Origin: Hymenobacter crusticola
GTDB taxonomy: Bacteria > Bacteroidota > Bacteroidia > Cytophagales > Hymenobacteraceae
Direction of reading: 5' to 3'
DNA length: 64,000 bases
Assembly (NCBI RefSeq): GCF_002154225.1
Contig: NZ_MTSE01000013.1
Location: forward strand, 92,447-156,446
Below, one piece after another: positions 7,796 through 17,145 of the stretch (position 1 is its first letter; each line of letters opens with the position of its first letter). The notes beneath the pieces were generated by a model. The model saw only the letters and a program-made list of their open reading frames with translations. It was not told the origin of the DNA and did not search any database. The position numbers were made by a program, and so were the translations under genes.

Positions 7796-9424
7796 TTACT
7801 CCACGCGAAACCAATCGATGTCGGCGTTGCCAGCGTCGTTAAACTTGGCGGTGCGGGTACAGAACAGCCCTACTTTCGCTCCAATCCACTTGCCTTCCCG
7901 AGCCTGAAACACGCCTCCCACCGGCTGAAACTGCTGCCCATCGAGGCTGTAACTGAACTGGCACTTGGCTCCGGCTTGCACCGCCACGCGCAAGTAAAGG
8001 GGTTGGTTAAGCGCAGTGGCAGGTAGCTCAAGCGGGGCCGAAACGGTTTCGGCCGTCAGCTTGTCGGCGTTCTGACACACGGCTTGGTTGACGTAGAGCT
8101 TGCCACCTTGGCTGGTCAGGCTGAGGTAGGCGTAATCGAGGCCCATGATCAGCAACCCTAGCTTTTCCCCTTCCACGCGCGGGGTAAAAGTGAGTTTGGC
8201 AGTAGTGGTGAATACCTCCGCGGGCAGCTTTTGCATCAGCAAATTGGGCACCTGCCAGAGGTTCTTGTAATTCTCGGGCAATAACACGGAGTACAGGCGC
8301 AAATAGCCTTGTGGTCCGTTCAGATAGGCCCAATAATCCTGCGGATTGGCGTGCCACTGCCACTGCAATCCTAGGGTGTTGCTGCTGAATTCATCGGAGG
8401 TGGGCGGGGTAGCGAGCGGCTGGGCTTTGCCCTTGATCTTGGGTTTGCGATACGTCAGCACGGGTTGGCCTTTGCCGTCACCGTCGGGGTCTTCCCCAAT
8501 GATGGGCCAGTCGTTTTTCCATACCATGGGCTGCAAGTGCACTACACGCCCATAGGGTCCTTGGTCTTGGAAGTGCAAAAACCAGTCTTCCCCGGCATTG
8601 GTATCTACCCAGGCACCCTGGTGCGGCCCGTTGGTTGGGGTTTTGCCCTGGTCCATCACAATGCGCTCCTCGTAGGGGCCGTACACGTTTTTGGACCGCA
8701 ACACCAGCTGCCAGCCCGTAGGCACACCGCCCGCCGGAGCAAAAATGTAGTAATAGCCGTTGCGCTTATAAAACTTGGGGCCTTCGAGCGTGGGGTGAGC
8801 TAGATGCCCATCGAACACCAGCGCATCGTCGCCGAGCAGTTGCAGGCCGTCCGGCGACATGGGACTCACGGCCAGAATGGTTTTGATGCCGGCGCGCGAC
8901 CCGGCAAAGCCGTGTACCAAGTAGGCCTTACCATCTTCGTCCCAGAGTGGGCACGGGTCGATCCAGCCCTTGGCTTCTTTCAGGCACACGGGCGCCGACC
9001 ACGGCCCCGCCGGGTTGGTGGCAGTAGTCACGAAGATGCCTAGGTCGGGGTCGGGGTAAAAGATGTAGAATTTTTTGTTGTGGTACCGGATAGAAGGCGC
9101 CCATACGCCGTTGCCATGTTGCGGCTCCCGGTAGCGCGCCAGCGGAGGTTGCTGTTTGAACACGGCCCCGATAACGCTCCAGTTTACCAGGTCTTTTGAA
9201 TGCAGAATCTGCAGGCCTGGTACGGCATTAAAGCTAGAGGATGTCAGGTAAAAATCGTCGCCTACCCGGATGGCATCGGGGTCGGAGTAGTCGGCGTAGA
9301 GCACCGGGTTCTTGTAGGTGCCATTGCCGAGGTCGGGCACCCATACCTTAGAAATAGGCGTTGGGGTTTGGGCGTGCAGCGGAACAGCCAGCGCGATACC
9401 TAGCACAGCAAGCGTTTGCTTCAC
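7796..9424 (-). CDS. GH43 family beta-xylosidase/arabinofuranosidase-like protein, secreted
   Basis: An inverting glycosidase with an N-terminal five-blade propeller and a C-terminal beta-sandwich. Expected GH43 catalytic sites are visible: SDPDAIRVGDDFYL (general base Asp), GWIDPCPLWDEDG (pKa-tuning Asp) and THE segment LEGPKFYKRNGYYYI (general acid Glu). The C-terminal region (about residue 360 onward, DEFSSNTLGLQWQW) is typical of xylosidase-type accessory domains. The likely start is the GTG at 9424, giving the signal peptide KQTLAVLGIALAVPLHAQ; an in-frame ATG at 9571 would put about 49 unlikely residues ahead of it. No SusCD pair is adjacent, so the gene appears to be a single unit. Its exact substrate is not determinable from sequence. 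Confidence 0.88.
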   Translation of the reverse strand: MKQTLAVLGIALAVPLHAQTPTPISKVWVPDLGNGTYKNPVLYADYSDPDAIRVGDDFYLTSSSFNAVPGLQILHSKDLVNWSVIGAVFKQQPPLARYREPQHGNGVWAPSIRYHNKKFYIFYPDPDLGIFVTTATNPAGPWSAPVCLKEAKGWIDPCPLWDEDGKAYLVHGFAGSRAGIKTILAVSPMSPDGLQLLGDDALVFDGHLAHPTLEGPKFYKRNGYYYIFAPAGGVPTGWQLVLRSKNVYGPYEERIVMDQGKTPTNGPHQGAWVDTNAGEDWFLHFQDQGPYGRVVHLQPMVWKNDWPIIGEDPDGDGKGQPVLTYRKPKIKGKAQPLATPPTSDEFSSNTLGLQWQWHANPQDYWAYLNGPQGYLRLYSVLLPENYKNLWQVPNLLMQKLPAEVFTTTAKLTFTPRVEGEKLGLLIMGLDYAYLSLTSQGGKLYVNQAVCQNADKLTAETVSAPLELPATALNQPLYLRVAVQAGAKCQFSYSLDGQQFQPVGGVFQAREGKWIGAKVGLFCTRTAKFNDAGNADIDWFRVE

Positions 9425-9667
9425 AGCTCGTAAGAGTCTCGGGCGCCTAAGCAGCGTTTTATCTTTCGTAGTATGCGGCTGAGATTCTGGAGTGTGTAGT
9501 AGCACGAGAAGTAGATAGAGCGTTTGCAATGCGCAGCAATAATAACCAGCGCGGCACAGACTGCCGCACAAAACGGCAAATGGGCTGCGGAATACGGTGG
9601 CTCCTACTCCGCTCTGACATAACCGCGCGACTACGGTCCTAGCCCACTTGAAAAATATTTCAACAAA

Positions 9668-9703
9668 AAACCCTGACAGCGGCTCGGTGCCCTGCCAGGG
9701 TTT
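9668..9703 (-). terminator. Terminator of the M1 peptidase gene
   Basis: Read on the minus strand, an 8-bp stem (9668-9675 with 9696-9703) is followed by a run of T residues, about 80 bases after the peptidase stop at 9785. Confidence 0.5.
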
Positions 9704-9784
9704 GTACGTCAGCGCGAAGCTGACGCTCGTTCAGCGACACTGGCCAGATGCTAGCCTCGTCGGACCAAAACTGTTACCTAGCGC

Positions 9785-11797
9785 TTACTTAGCATCCGAA
9801 AACTCCACGGGTTTCCACGTGTTGTTGGCGGCGTTGATGTCGGGCAGGAGCTTGGTAGGGTTCAGCACCACCGACGTTATTGGGGAAGTCGAATTATGGC
9901 GGAAGGTCCAAGTGCCGCCACGCTGCCAGATCTCGACGGGCAGGCGTACGGTGGTGGTTTTACCATTCCCTTCTTTCACTTCGGCAATGACGGGCATCGC
10001 TGCTTGGCCACGGTTTTCGAGGGTAATAAGTGCGCCTTTCGCCGGATCTTGGCTCACGTAGGCTACGCCGGTCACGGCTTGGTCGAGCAGCCAGTTTTCG
10101 AAGAACCACTCATGCCAAAACCACGTCAGGTCTTCGCCGGCTACCTCGTTCATGGTGCGGAAGAAATCACGGGGCTGGGGGTGCTTGAAGGCCCAGCGCT
10201 TGATGTAGCTACGGAAGGTGTAGTCGAAGCGCTCAGGACCTAAGACTACTTCGCGCAGCAGATACAAGCCGTAGCCCGTTTTGCTATAAGCGGCAAAACC
10301 TAGGTTGCGGGCCTGCGTCACATCGGGCACCGTGTAGGGCACATCAGCATTAGGATCTTGCATGGCGCGTATGATACCGGGCGCCGTGCGACCTTCTACG
10401 TCGGCTGAAGCCTTGTACTCGCCATTGTTAAAGGCTTTGGTGGATAAGATGTTGATAAAGGTGTTGAAGCCTTCATCCATCCACGGATACTTGCGTTCGT
10501 TCGAGCCTACAATCATCGGAAACCAGTTGTGCCCGAACTCGTGGTCCGTTACGCCCCACAGACGACCTTTGGTAGAGCGGGCGCTGCAAAATACAATGCC
10601 CGGATACTCCATACCGCCCACAATCCCAGCCACGTTGGTAGCGGCCGGATAGGTATATTCAAACCACTGCTTCGAGTTGTACTCGATGCTTTTCTTCACG
10701 TACTCGGTGCTGCGGTTCCAAGCCGTATCCTGCGCCACCTCGGCTGGGTAGAGCGACATTGCTAGCGACTTCCGGCCGCTGGGCAGGTTCATCTTGGCCG
10801 CATCCCACACGAAAGCCGACGATGCAGCCCAGGCCACATCGCGCGCCTGCTGGCAGCGGAAGTGCCAGGTCAGGCGGCCATTCTTCCCTGTTGGGCGCGA
10901 GCTAGGTTGCGTCACCTCATCGGCACCGCGCACGATAACGGTTTTGTCGGAACCAGCGGCTTGCTCTAGGCGACGCTGCTGGGCAGCGGTGAGCACCTCC
11001 GCCTTGTTCACCAACTCGCCCGAACCGCCCACAATGAAGTTGGCCGGCACGTTGATAGTATAGTCGAAGTTGCCGTACTCCAGGTAAAATTCCGCCGACA
11101 GATACGGCAGCGTATTCCAGCCTTCAATGTCGTCGTACACGGCCATACGCGGGTACCATTGCGCCAGCTCGAAGATCTCGCCGTTCTTGGTTTGGAGGCG
11201 ACCTAGGCGGTCGGAGCCGTACTGGGGAATGTTGAAGGCGTACGCGATGCTAATCTTGAGCTTGTCGCCGTGTGGCTTCATGGCTTCAGGTAAGATGATC
11301 TGCATCCGCGTGTCGTACACGTGGTATTGAGCCTTGGTTTTCTTACCGTGAAACTCGATGTTGACGGTTTGCAGCGTATCGCCGCCCTGGAAGTTTGGGG
11401 CCGAGTTGCCGTTGCGGGCCCCTGAAATCGGCGTAGTAGCCGCTCCGCGCGACTTTGGTGCAAATAGGTTTTGATCAAGCTGTACCCACACGAAAGGCAG
11501 CGGATCGGGGCTGTTGTTGGTGTAAGTAATATCCGCCGTGGCGCTCAACCTAGCCTGCTTTTCATCCAGCGAAGCCGCAATTTTATAGTCGGCCGCGTTC
11601 TGCCAGTACGTAGCGGAAGGCTGGCCACCCGCGGTGCGCGTAGCTGGGCCACGTTCAGCCAGAAACGTGGGCGAAAACAGCGCGCGCGCGTCGTAGCGGG
11701 GCCCAGCAACCGGCGGCGCCGTTTGTTGCGCTGCTGCTAGCGTAGACAGGAGCGTCCCGGCGCCCAATAGCAGGCCCGGTAATAGATGCTTCTTCAT
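9785..11797 (-). CDS. M1 family zinc metallopeptidase, secreted
   Basis: A 670-aa aminopeptidase-type protein with a signal peptide (MKKHLLPGLLLGAGTLLSTLAAAQ). The zinc site is intact: HEFGHNWF followed 18 residues later by the third ligand in WMDEGF, i.e. HExxH-x18-E. The exopeptidase motif normally written GAMEN is GGMEYPG here, a variant common in the Bacteroidota members of the family. The N-terminal half is a beta-rich domain (ADYKIAASLDEKQARLSATADITYTNNS). It probably trims peptides in the periplasm or outside the cell. No partner genes are adjacent; the gene has its own terminator. Confidence 0.9.
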   Translation of the reverse strand: MKKHLLPGLLLGAGTLLSTLAAAQQTAPPVAGPRYDARALFSPTFLAERGPATRTAGGQPSATYWQNAADYKIAASLDEKQARLSATADITYTNNSPDPLPFVWVQLDQNLFAPKSRGAATTPISGARNGNSAPNFQGGDTLQTVNIEFHGKKTKAQYHVYDTRMQIILPEAMKPHGDKLKISIAYAFNIPQYGSDRLGRLQTKNGEIFELAQWYPRMAVYDDIEGWNTLPYLSAEFYLEYGNFDYTINVPANFIVGGSGELVNKAEVLTAAQQRRLEQAAGSDKTVIVRGADEVTQPSSRPTGKNGRLTWHFRCQQARDVAWAASSAFVWDAAKMNLPSGRKSLAMSLYPAEVAQDTAWNRSTEYVKKSIEYNSKQWFEYTYPAATNVAGIVGGMEYPGIVFCSARSTKGRLWGVTDHEFGHNWFPMIVGSNERKYPWMDEGFNTFINILSTKAFNNGEYKASADVEGRTAPGIIRAMQDPNADVPYTVPDVTQARNLGFAAYSKTGYGLYLLREVVLGPERFDYTFRSYIKRWAFKHPQPRDFFRTMNEVAGEDLTWFWHEWFFENWLLDQAVTGVAYVSQDPAKGALITLENRGQAAMPVIAEVKEGNGKTTTVRLPVEIWQRGGTWTFRHNSTSPITSVVLNPTKLLPDINAANNTWKPVEFSDAK

Positions 11798-11998
11798 AGT
11801 GAGGGGTTGAGAGAACAGGTGCAGTCAAGAACACGAAATCCTGTTAAAAGCTGCTCATCTCTCTATTTTTCACCGGCTGCCTGTGGGCGGTAGTGCCCCC
11901 TACCCGTGCCTCTACCTGAGGTGTTGCAGCTCCTCGGTACAAACATTATGAGTCCGTACGGGCTTTTTAATTCCGTTTGAACTACTACAACACCCCTC

Positions 11999-12946
11999 AT
12001 GGAAAAGCGTGAATTAGGAAAATCAGGATTACAAGTAGCCCCTTGGGCGTTTGGTGGCAACGTCTTTGGCTGGACGATTGATGAGCCTACTTCTTTCCAG
12101 TTGCTGGACGCCTTCGTGGACGCCGGCTTCAACTTCATCGATACTGCCGACGTGTATTCGGCTTGGGTGCCCGGCAACCAGGGCGGCGAGTCCGAAACCA
12201 TCATTGGCAACTGGCTTAAGCAGCGCGGCAACCGCGAACAGCTCATCATTGCCACCAAAGTAGGCAGCGAAATGGGCCCGGATAAGAAAGGCTTATCGCC
12301 CAAATACATCCGCCAGGCCGTAGAGGACAGCCTGCGCCGCCTCAGCACCGACTACATCGACCTCTACCAGTCGCATCGCGACGACCCCGATACGCCGCAG
12401 GAAGAAACTCTGCACGCCTACGCCGAGCTGATTAAAGAAGGAAAAGTTCGGGCAATTGGCGCCTCCAACTTCACCGCGGACCGTCTGCGCTCGGCCCTCG
12501 AAATTAGCCAGCAGCAAGGCTTGCCGCGCTACGAAACCCTGCAACCCGACTACAACCTCTACGACCGCGCCGACTTCGAGCGGGAACTAGAGCCCCTGTG
12601 CCTGGAGCACAACCTAGGGGTTATCAACTACTTTGCCCTGGCCAGCGGCTTTCTCACCGGCAAGTACCGTTCAGAAGACGACTTCAAGAAAAGCCAGCGC
12701 GGCGGCGGTATGAAAAAGTATCTGAACGACCGAGGCTTCCGCATTCTGAAAGCCTTGGATGAAGTAGCCGAGCGCTACAACGCGACACCCGCCGAAGTAT
12801 CACTGGCGTGGCTCATTGCCCGGCCTAGCATCACGGCACCGATTGCCAGCGCCACCAAGCTCGAGCAGCTTCAAGACCTAGCCAAGGCGGCTGAACTGAA
12901 GCTTGACCAAGCCGCCATTGATCAGCTAACCCAGGCCAGTGCCTAA
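11999..12946 (+). CDS. Aldo/keto reductase
   Basis: A cytoplasmic NADPH-dependent TIM-barrel oxidoreductase of normal length (315 aa). The catalytic tetrad is visible: Asp and Tyr in FIDTADVYSAW, Lys in IIATKVGSEMG and His in LYQSHRDDPDTP. The C-terminal nucleotide-binding part (WLIARPSITAPIASATKLEQL) is also typical. The true substrate in this family is rarely predictable. It has its own terminator at 12994-13027 and no operon partner. Confidence 0.93.
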   Translation: MEKRELGKSGLQVAPWAFGGNVFGWTIDEPTSFQLLDAFVDAGFNFIDTADVYSAWVPGNQGGESETIIGNWLKQRGNREQLIIATKVGSEMGPDKKGLSPKYIRQAVEDSLRRLSTDYIDLYQSHRDDPDTPQEETLHAYAELIKEGKVRAIGASNFTADRLRSALEISQQQGLPRYETLQPDYNLYDRADFERELEPLCLEHNLGVINYFALASGFLTGKYRSEDDFKKSQRGGGMKKYLNDRGFRILKALDEVAERYNATPAEVSLAWLIARPSITAPIASATKLEQLQDLAKAAELKLDQAAIDQLTQASA

Positions 12947-12993
12947 ACACTAGCTCGTCTTTGGCCAGTTAATCCGCTTGTATTGTCGTAATT

Positions 12994-13027
12994 GCCCCGG
13001 CTACTTTTGCTAGCCGGGGCTTTTTTT
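12994..13027 (+). terminator. Intrinsic terminator of aldo/keto reductase gene
   Basis: A 10-bp GC-rich stem (12994-13003 with 13011-13020), 7-nt loop, followed by seven T residues. Confidence 0.85.
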
Positions 13028-13103
13028 CTACTTTGAAACCTTATTCTGGTACGTTCCCGCTTATCAATAATACTTTTCTTGTTTTTGTTACCTGTCTCTT
13101 CTT

Positions 13104-13829
13104 ATGGATTCTCTGCCTCTCAGCACCGAACATTATATTGGCAATGAGCTTTCGCTTTTCGAAAAAGCGGTCAACTGGAAAGTATACTACGGCTCTAAGT
13201 TGAAGCCTTACCTCAAGAATCGGGTGCTGGAAGTGGGTGCTGGTATTGGTGGCACAACGCTCTCTCTTTGCGATGGTTCGCAGAAAGAATGGCTGTGTGT
13301 GGAGCCCGATGCCTCTCTAGCTAGTGATATATCCAAACTTCTAGAGACAAAGAAGCTGCCTGATTGCTGCCATCTGCACGTTGGTACACTGGCAGATTTG
13401 CCGCCACAAGCACCATTCGACACCATCATGTACATTGATGTAGTGGAGCACATCGAGGATGACCGCAGCGAGCTAGCCTTGGCGTATGAGCACCTAGCCC
13501 CTAAGGGAGTTTTGATTGTGCTGGTACCTGCGTACCAGTGGCTATATAGCCCATTCGACAAAGCCATTGGTCATTACCGGCGTTACACCCGCTCAATGCT
13601 CCTGAAGGCGATGCCACCGCAAAGCAAAATTCTACATGCTTGGTACTTAGATAGTTTTGGCTTGCTAGCTTCGAGCGCCAACAAGGTGCTTCTTAAGCAA
13701 AGTAACCCTACTCCAAAGCAAATTAAATTCTGGGACAGCATGCTGGTTCCTGTCTCCAAGGTGACGGACAAGATTGTCCAGCACCGCTTCGGCAAATCGG
13801 TGCTCGTTATTGCGCAGAAGCCTGGCTAA
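13104..13829 (+). CDS. Class I SAM-dependent methyltransferase
   Basis: The 241-aa protein has a Rossmann-fold methyltransferase core: the SAM-binding motif I is VLEVGAGIGGTT (about residues 38-49), followed by CVEPDAS (motif II acidic residue) and DTIMYIDVVEHIEDD (motif IV/post-I). The part YSPFDKAIGHYRRYTRSML is shared with methyltransferases that often sit near glycosyltransferases. The target is unknown. The gene is slightly less GC-rich than its neighbours by eye and stands alone between a terminator and a convergent gene. Confidence 0.85.
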   Translation: MDSLPLSTEHYIGNELSLFEKAVNWKVYYGSKLKPYLKNRVLEVGAGIGGTTLSLCDGSQKEWLCVEPDASLASDISKLLETKKLPDCCHLHVGTLADLPPQAPFDTIMYIDVVEHIEDDRSELALAYEHLAPKGVLIVLVPAYQWLYSPFDKAIGHYRRYTRSMLLKAMPPQSKILHAWYLDSFGLLASSANKVLLKQSNPTPKQIKFWDSMLVPVSKVTDKIVQHRFGKSVLVIAQKPG

Positions 13830-14003
13830 ATCGGCCGTAAACAAAACCACTTGCAAGAGGCCGTAGAGCTTGGCTTTTCCTTACCTCACCGTTTCTTATC
13901 GCGGCTATTACTTTACCACTTCTACCTGGCAAGGAGCACTAGTTGGATTGCTGTTCGGGGTTCAACAAAGGCTTGGAAGCAGTTTTGAACCACAGGCAGC
14001 ATC

Positions 14004-14885
14004 CTAGCCTGCGAAATAATGCCCTTGCTCCAGATCGGCCAGCAGCCCAGGGTGGGTTGGGCGCCAGTTCAGCCACTGTTGCGTAAGCGTACTAGACGCG
14101 GCTAGGTTGAGGCTGGCAAAACGCGCCATCCAGCCGAAGTGCGCGGCGGCTTCCTCTACTGACTTCGACACTACCGGCACGTTCAGGTGCTGCCCGACAA
14201 TAGTGGCTAGGTCGCGAAGGGCGATTCCCTCGTCGGCCACACCGTGGTAGCATGTCCCCGCCGCGCCCTGCTCCACTACCAGCCGGAATAAGTGGGCCGC
14301 ATCGAGCCGATGCACGGCCGGCCAGCGGTTCAGGCCATGGCCGATGTAGGCCGATTCGCCTTTTTGCCGGGCCACCTGAATGAGGTAAGGCACAAAGCCG
14401 TAGTCGCCTTTGTCGTGTACTGATGCCGCCAGTCGTACAACCAAGGCCCGTACACCCTGTGGCACCAGGGCCAGCGCTGTTTGCTCGGAAGTGCGAGCCC
14501 CAACCCCGGGCGAGTCTTGCTCGGTGGCAATGTGGTCCAGTGCAAAACCAGCCAGGCCCGAAGTAATGACCAAAGGTCGGTTGGACCCCGCCAGCACGCT
14601 TCCCATCGCCTCGATGGCGTGGCTGTCGGTAGCGGCGGCGGCTTGGTACTGCGAGAAGTCGTGATTAAATGCCAGATGAATAACACCATCCGCTTGTTCG
14701 GCGCCGCGTTTCAGACTGTCGAGGTCGTTGAGGTCGCCCTTCATCACCTCGGCCCCAGCCGCCGTCAGCGCTTGCGCCGATTGCTCGGTGCGAGCCAAGC
14801 CAAGCACCTCATGACCATTCTGCTGTAGCTCTTGCACCACTGCAGAACCGATGAAGCCGGAGGCACCCGTTACAAAAATTTTCAT
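14004..14885 (-). CDS. SDR family NAD(P)-binding oxidoreductase/epimerase-like protein
   Basis: An extended or atypical short-chain dehydrogenase (293 aa with the start at 14885). The dinucleotide-binding motif GASGFIGSAVV is at the N-terminus and the strand-end LARTEQSA suggests NADP preference. A canonical YxxxK is not obvious, which is usual for atypical SDRs. The middle (GVIHLAFNHDFSQY) resembles the family annotated as NAD-dependent epimerase/dehydratase in many genomes. The start at 14885 (MKIFVTGASG) is favoured over an upstream ATG at 14924 because the motif normally begins within the first few residues. Confidence 0.87.
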   Translation of the reverse strand: MKIFVTGASGFIGSAVVQELQQNGHEVLGLARTEQSAQALTAAGAEVMKGDLNDLDSLKRGAEQADGVIHLAFNHDFSQYQAAAATDSHAIEAMGSVLAGSNRPLVITSGLAGFALDHIATEQDSPGVGARTSEQTALALVPQGVRALVVRLAASVHDKGDYGFVPYLIQVARQKGESAYIGHGLNRWPAVHRLDAAHLFRLVVEQGAAGTCYHGVADEGIALRDLATIVGQHLNVPVVSKSVEEAAAHFGWMARFASLNLAASSTLTQQWLNWRPTHPGLLADLEQGHYFAG

Positions 14886-15303
14886 ACAATGCGTTGTTTG
14901 AAAGAGTGAATAACTTCTGCACAAAGGTCTGGTACTGAACCACCGCCCGTACTACGCGAGGCAAACGATCTACTGTACAATTCACACATTCCGCTTTTTC
15001 CCGAAGCTGACCCAAGGCGGCTTGCCGAAACGGCTAGGCAAGTAGCATGGTCCCTTCTCGACAACTCGTAGTAGGTAGGGTAACGAGAATCCGACTACCT
15101 GTGCAGCTAGGTGCTTCGCCAGAACCCAAAGAAAAGCGGTAAGTAAACCAACACTTACTTTGAAATACAAAGTTCTTTCATTTCTTTTGTGACGTCCCTG
15201 TCACTGCTAGTTCGCCTCGGCTAGTACTCAGCGGAACCCGTGCCGTCTGCGCTTATCTATCTGGTTTCAAGAGTACTTCTCCATACGTGAACAAAAAAGC
15301 CTC
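14886..15303. other. Divergent intergenic region
   Basis: About 420 bases between the SDR gene and a membrane-protein gene. A weak 6-bp hairpin is present at 15021-15042. No convincing promoter boxes, RNA genes or small reading frames with coding character were recognised. Confidence 0.4.
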
Positions 15304-15861
15304 ATGATCATGACGTTAAACAAAAGCATTCTTCGTCTTGCGTTGGCAACCGCGTTCCTGCTGCTGATACCCCTCGTAGCCATGCAGTTCACCCACGAAA
15401 TGACCTGGTCTCTCTTCGATTTTGCTTTGGCCGGCACCCTGCTGTTCGGTACGGGACTCACTTACGAGTTGATTGCGCGGCAGGCCAGCAGCCGCGTGTA
15501 TCGCTTGGCCATTGGCCTAGCGCTGGCAGCCGCGCTCTTCTTAGTCTGGACCAATTTGGCCGTAGGACTCATTGGGAGCGAGAATAATCCGGCCAACCTG
15601 CTGTACGGTGCCGTGCTCGCCGTCGGGCTTATGGGGGCACTCGCTGTGCGCTTCCAGGCACGCGGCATGACCAACGTATTATTTGCCATGGCCCTCACCC
15701 AAGTGTTGGTCCCCGTCGTTTCGCTCATGGTCTGGAAACCCCAAGTTACGGCCCTAGGTCTCCTGGAATCGGTGGGCCTGACCACACTCTTCGTTGGGCT
15801 GTGGGTGGGAGCAGCATTGCTGTTTCGGCGCGCAAGCACTATCGACACCGCTCAGCGCTAG
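15304..15861 (+). CDS. Six-segment membrane protein, unknown function
   Basis: The product (185 aa) has six hydrophobic segments visible in order, e.g. LRLALATAFLLLIPLVAM, LFDFALAGTLLFGTGLTYEL and TTLFVGLWVGAALLF. Similar short membrane proteins are common and uncharacterised in Bacteroidota. Start could be 15304 or the ATG two codons later (15310). A long terminator-type hairpin follows. Confidence 0.7.
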   Translation: MIMTLNKSILRLALATAFLLLIPLVAMQFTHEMTWSLFDFALAGTLLFGTGLTYELIARQASSRVYRLAIGLALAAALFLVWTNLAVGLIGSENNPANLLYGAVLAVGLMGALAVRFQARGMTNVLFAMALTQVLVPVVSLMVWKPQVTALGLLESVGLTTLFVGLWVGAALLFRRASTIDTAQR

Positions 15862-15923
15862 CATGTCGCGCAGCAGTTGCGCGTACCTAGGCTACCTAGG
15901 TAAACCTGTTATCGCTTTCCAAG

Positions 15924-16018
15924 GCGTCTACCGGAGCTAGTCAAACCATCTTTACGTTAGTGATAGTCACTTACCACTAGCGTAAAGATGGTTCGACTAG
16001 CTCCGGTGGACGCTCTTT
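15924..16018. terminator. Long 39-bp stem terminator between converging genes
   Basis: Arms 15924-15962 and 15975-16013 pair with only three non-Watson-Crick positions and a 12-nt loop, followed on the plus strand by a T5 run. It separates the membrane-protein gene from the sigma-factor gene and can serve both. Confidence 0.8.
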
Positions 16019-16090
16019 TTACTTATTACCTGTTGGCCAGCGCCTAAACTATTACAAGCTCGGCCTTACTCAATGCGCTCACAGAATACG

Positions 16091-16675
16091 CTATAAGGAC
16101 AGCAACAACAAGGCGATTGTCAGTGACATGCCATGCGCTCGAAAGTATAGCTTCAAGAACTTCAGGGCATGGGTCATCTGATTTTCCACGCACTTCACCG
16201 AGATGTTCAGTTCCTTGGCAATCATGGCGTGCGACAAGCCTTGTTGCCGGCTTAGTGCGAATATCTGTCGGCGCCGGGAAGGTAGTTGAGCCACCGCTGA
16301 TTGGTAGAGTTCCTCCAGCTCTTGGTACTCTACTAGGTTGCCAGGACTACCTTCTTCGATGAGCACTTCTCCGTCACAGTCTTCGAACACCCAGTACCGC
16401 TGACGCCGCAGTTGCTTCAGAATAGCTCGGTAGGCGGAAGTGTAGAGGTAGGTTTTGAAAACGATGTCTTGGTCGAACGCATGCCGCCGCTCCCACAGCT
16501 TCAAAAAACAGTCCTGCACCACTTCTTCCGCATCAGCATGACTCTTCAAGTAGCCGTGCACAAACCGGCACAAGGCAGGAGCATGCTGGTCAAACAGCAG
16601 GTCGAAGGCCGCCGTGTCGTTTTGCTGGAGGCGTTCTAAGCAATGTTGGTCGGAGAACTCTTTTACGACTTTCAA
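16091..16675 (-). CDS. ECF RNA polymerase sigma factor (FecI-like, Bacteroidota group)
   Basis: A 194-aa sigma-70 family ECF factor. Region 2 is seen at about residues 20-85 (AFDLLFDQHAPALCRFVHGY ... DAEEVVQDCFLKLWERR) and region 4 at about 128-175 (LPSRRRQIFALSRQQGLSHA with helix-turn-helix IAKELNISVKCVENQM). The C-terminus ends in a short hydrophobic tail (SLTIALLLLSL). The frame has no ATG near the domain; translation probably starts at the TTG at 16675. It is divergent from a FecR gene and the SusC-like transporter has an STN domain, so it most likely controls the mannan locus in response to substrate sensed at the outer membrane. Confidence 0.9.
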   Translation of the reverse strand: MKVVKEFSDQHCLERLQQNDTAAFDLLFDQHAPALCRFVHGYLKSHADAEEVVQDCFLKLWERRHAFDQDIVFKTYLYTSAYRAILKQLRRQRYWVFEDCDGEVLIEEGSPGNLVEYQELEELYQSAVAQLPSRRRQIFALSRQQGLSHAMIAKELNISVKCVENQMTHALKFLKLYFRAHGMSLTIALLLLSL

Positions 16676-17145
16676 GGGAAAGTAGGCAGTAGTAAAAGCT
16701 TGCGCATGTACCTAAGTACCTTAAAGATAAATAACCTTGAGCAAGTCACTGCAAGAATAAAAAACTTATTCGGTGCTTCTAAACAAGGCAGAGCAGGAAA
16801 TTTACTACTTCTCTGTCTATTCACAATTAGTAGTAGCACCTAGGGAGGCTTGTTAGTAGCTAGTCGCGCCAGCTTTTCAGCTGCCGGAACGAGATAAAGG
16901 AGCTACTGTTGCGAACGTTGTTTGCGGTAGGTGGTGCCAGACGACATTTTTCAACGAGCAACCTCCAATTATGGCGTCTTCACCTCTTCTTTAAGCGCAC
17001 CTGAGTTGTTGTAAACAGCTCCCACGCTATAGGAAAGCTAGGTTCTTGCGCTCCGAAGCAGGCGGCGTAAAAAATTTTTCAGGGGCGTTGGGGGTATGGG
17101 CACTTTGTGGCTTTTACTACTTGGAGAGACGTTGCAAACCTGCCT
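16676..17145. promoter_or_regulatory. Divergent control region between sigma factor and FecR
   Basis: About 470 bases. On the minus strand a TATCTTTA box (complement at 16722-16729) is one base off the Bacteroidota -7 consensus and could drive the sigma gene. The segment near fecR should hold the promoter recognised by the ECF factor itself, but its motif cannot be deduced from one copy. No coding sequence was recognised. Confidence 0.4.

Noticed and set aside
7796..9571. ATG at 9571 as the GH43 start
   Set aside because: It would place about 49 cysteine-rich, unlikely residues before a good signal peptide; the GTG at 9424 gives a normal secreted GH43.
11863..12348. Open frame opposite to the aldo/keto reductase
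   Set aside because: Overlaps the well supported reductase and has no family resemblance.
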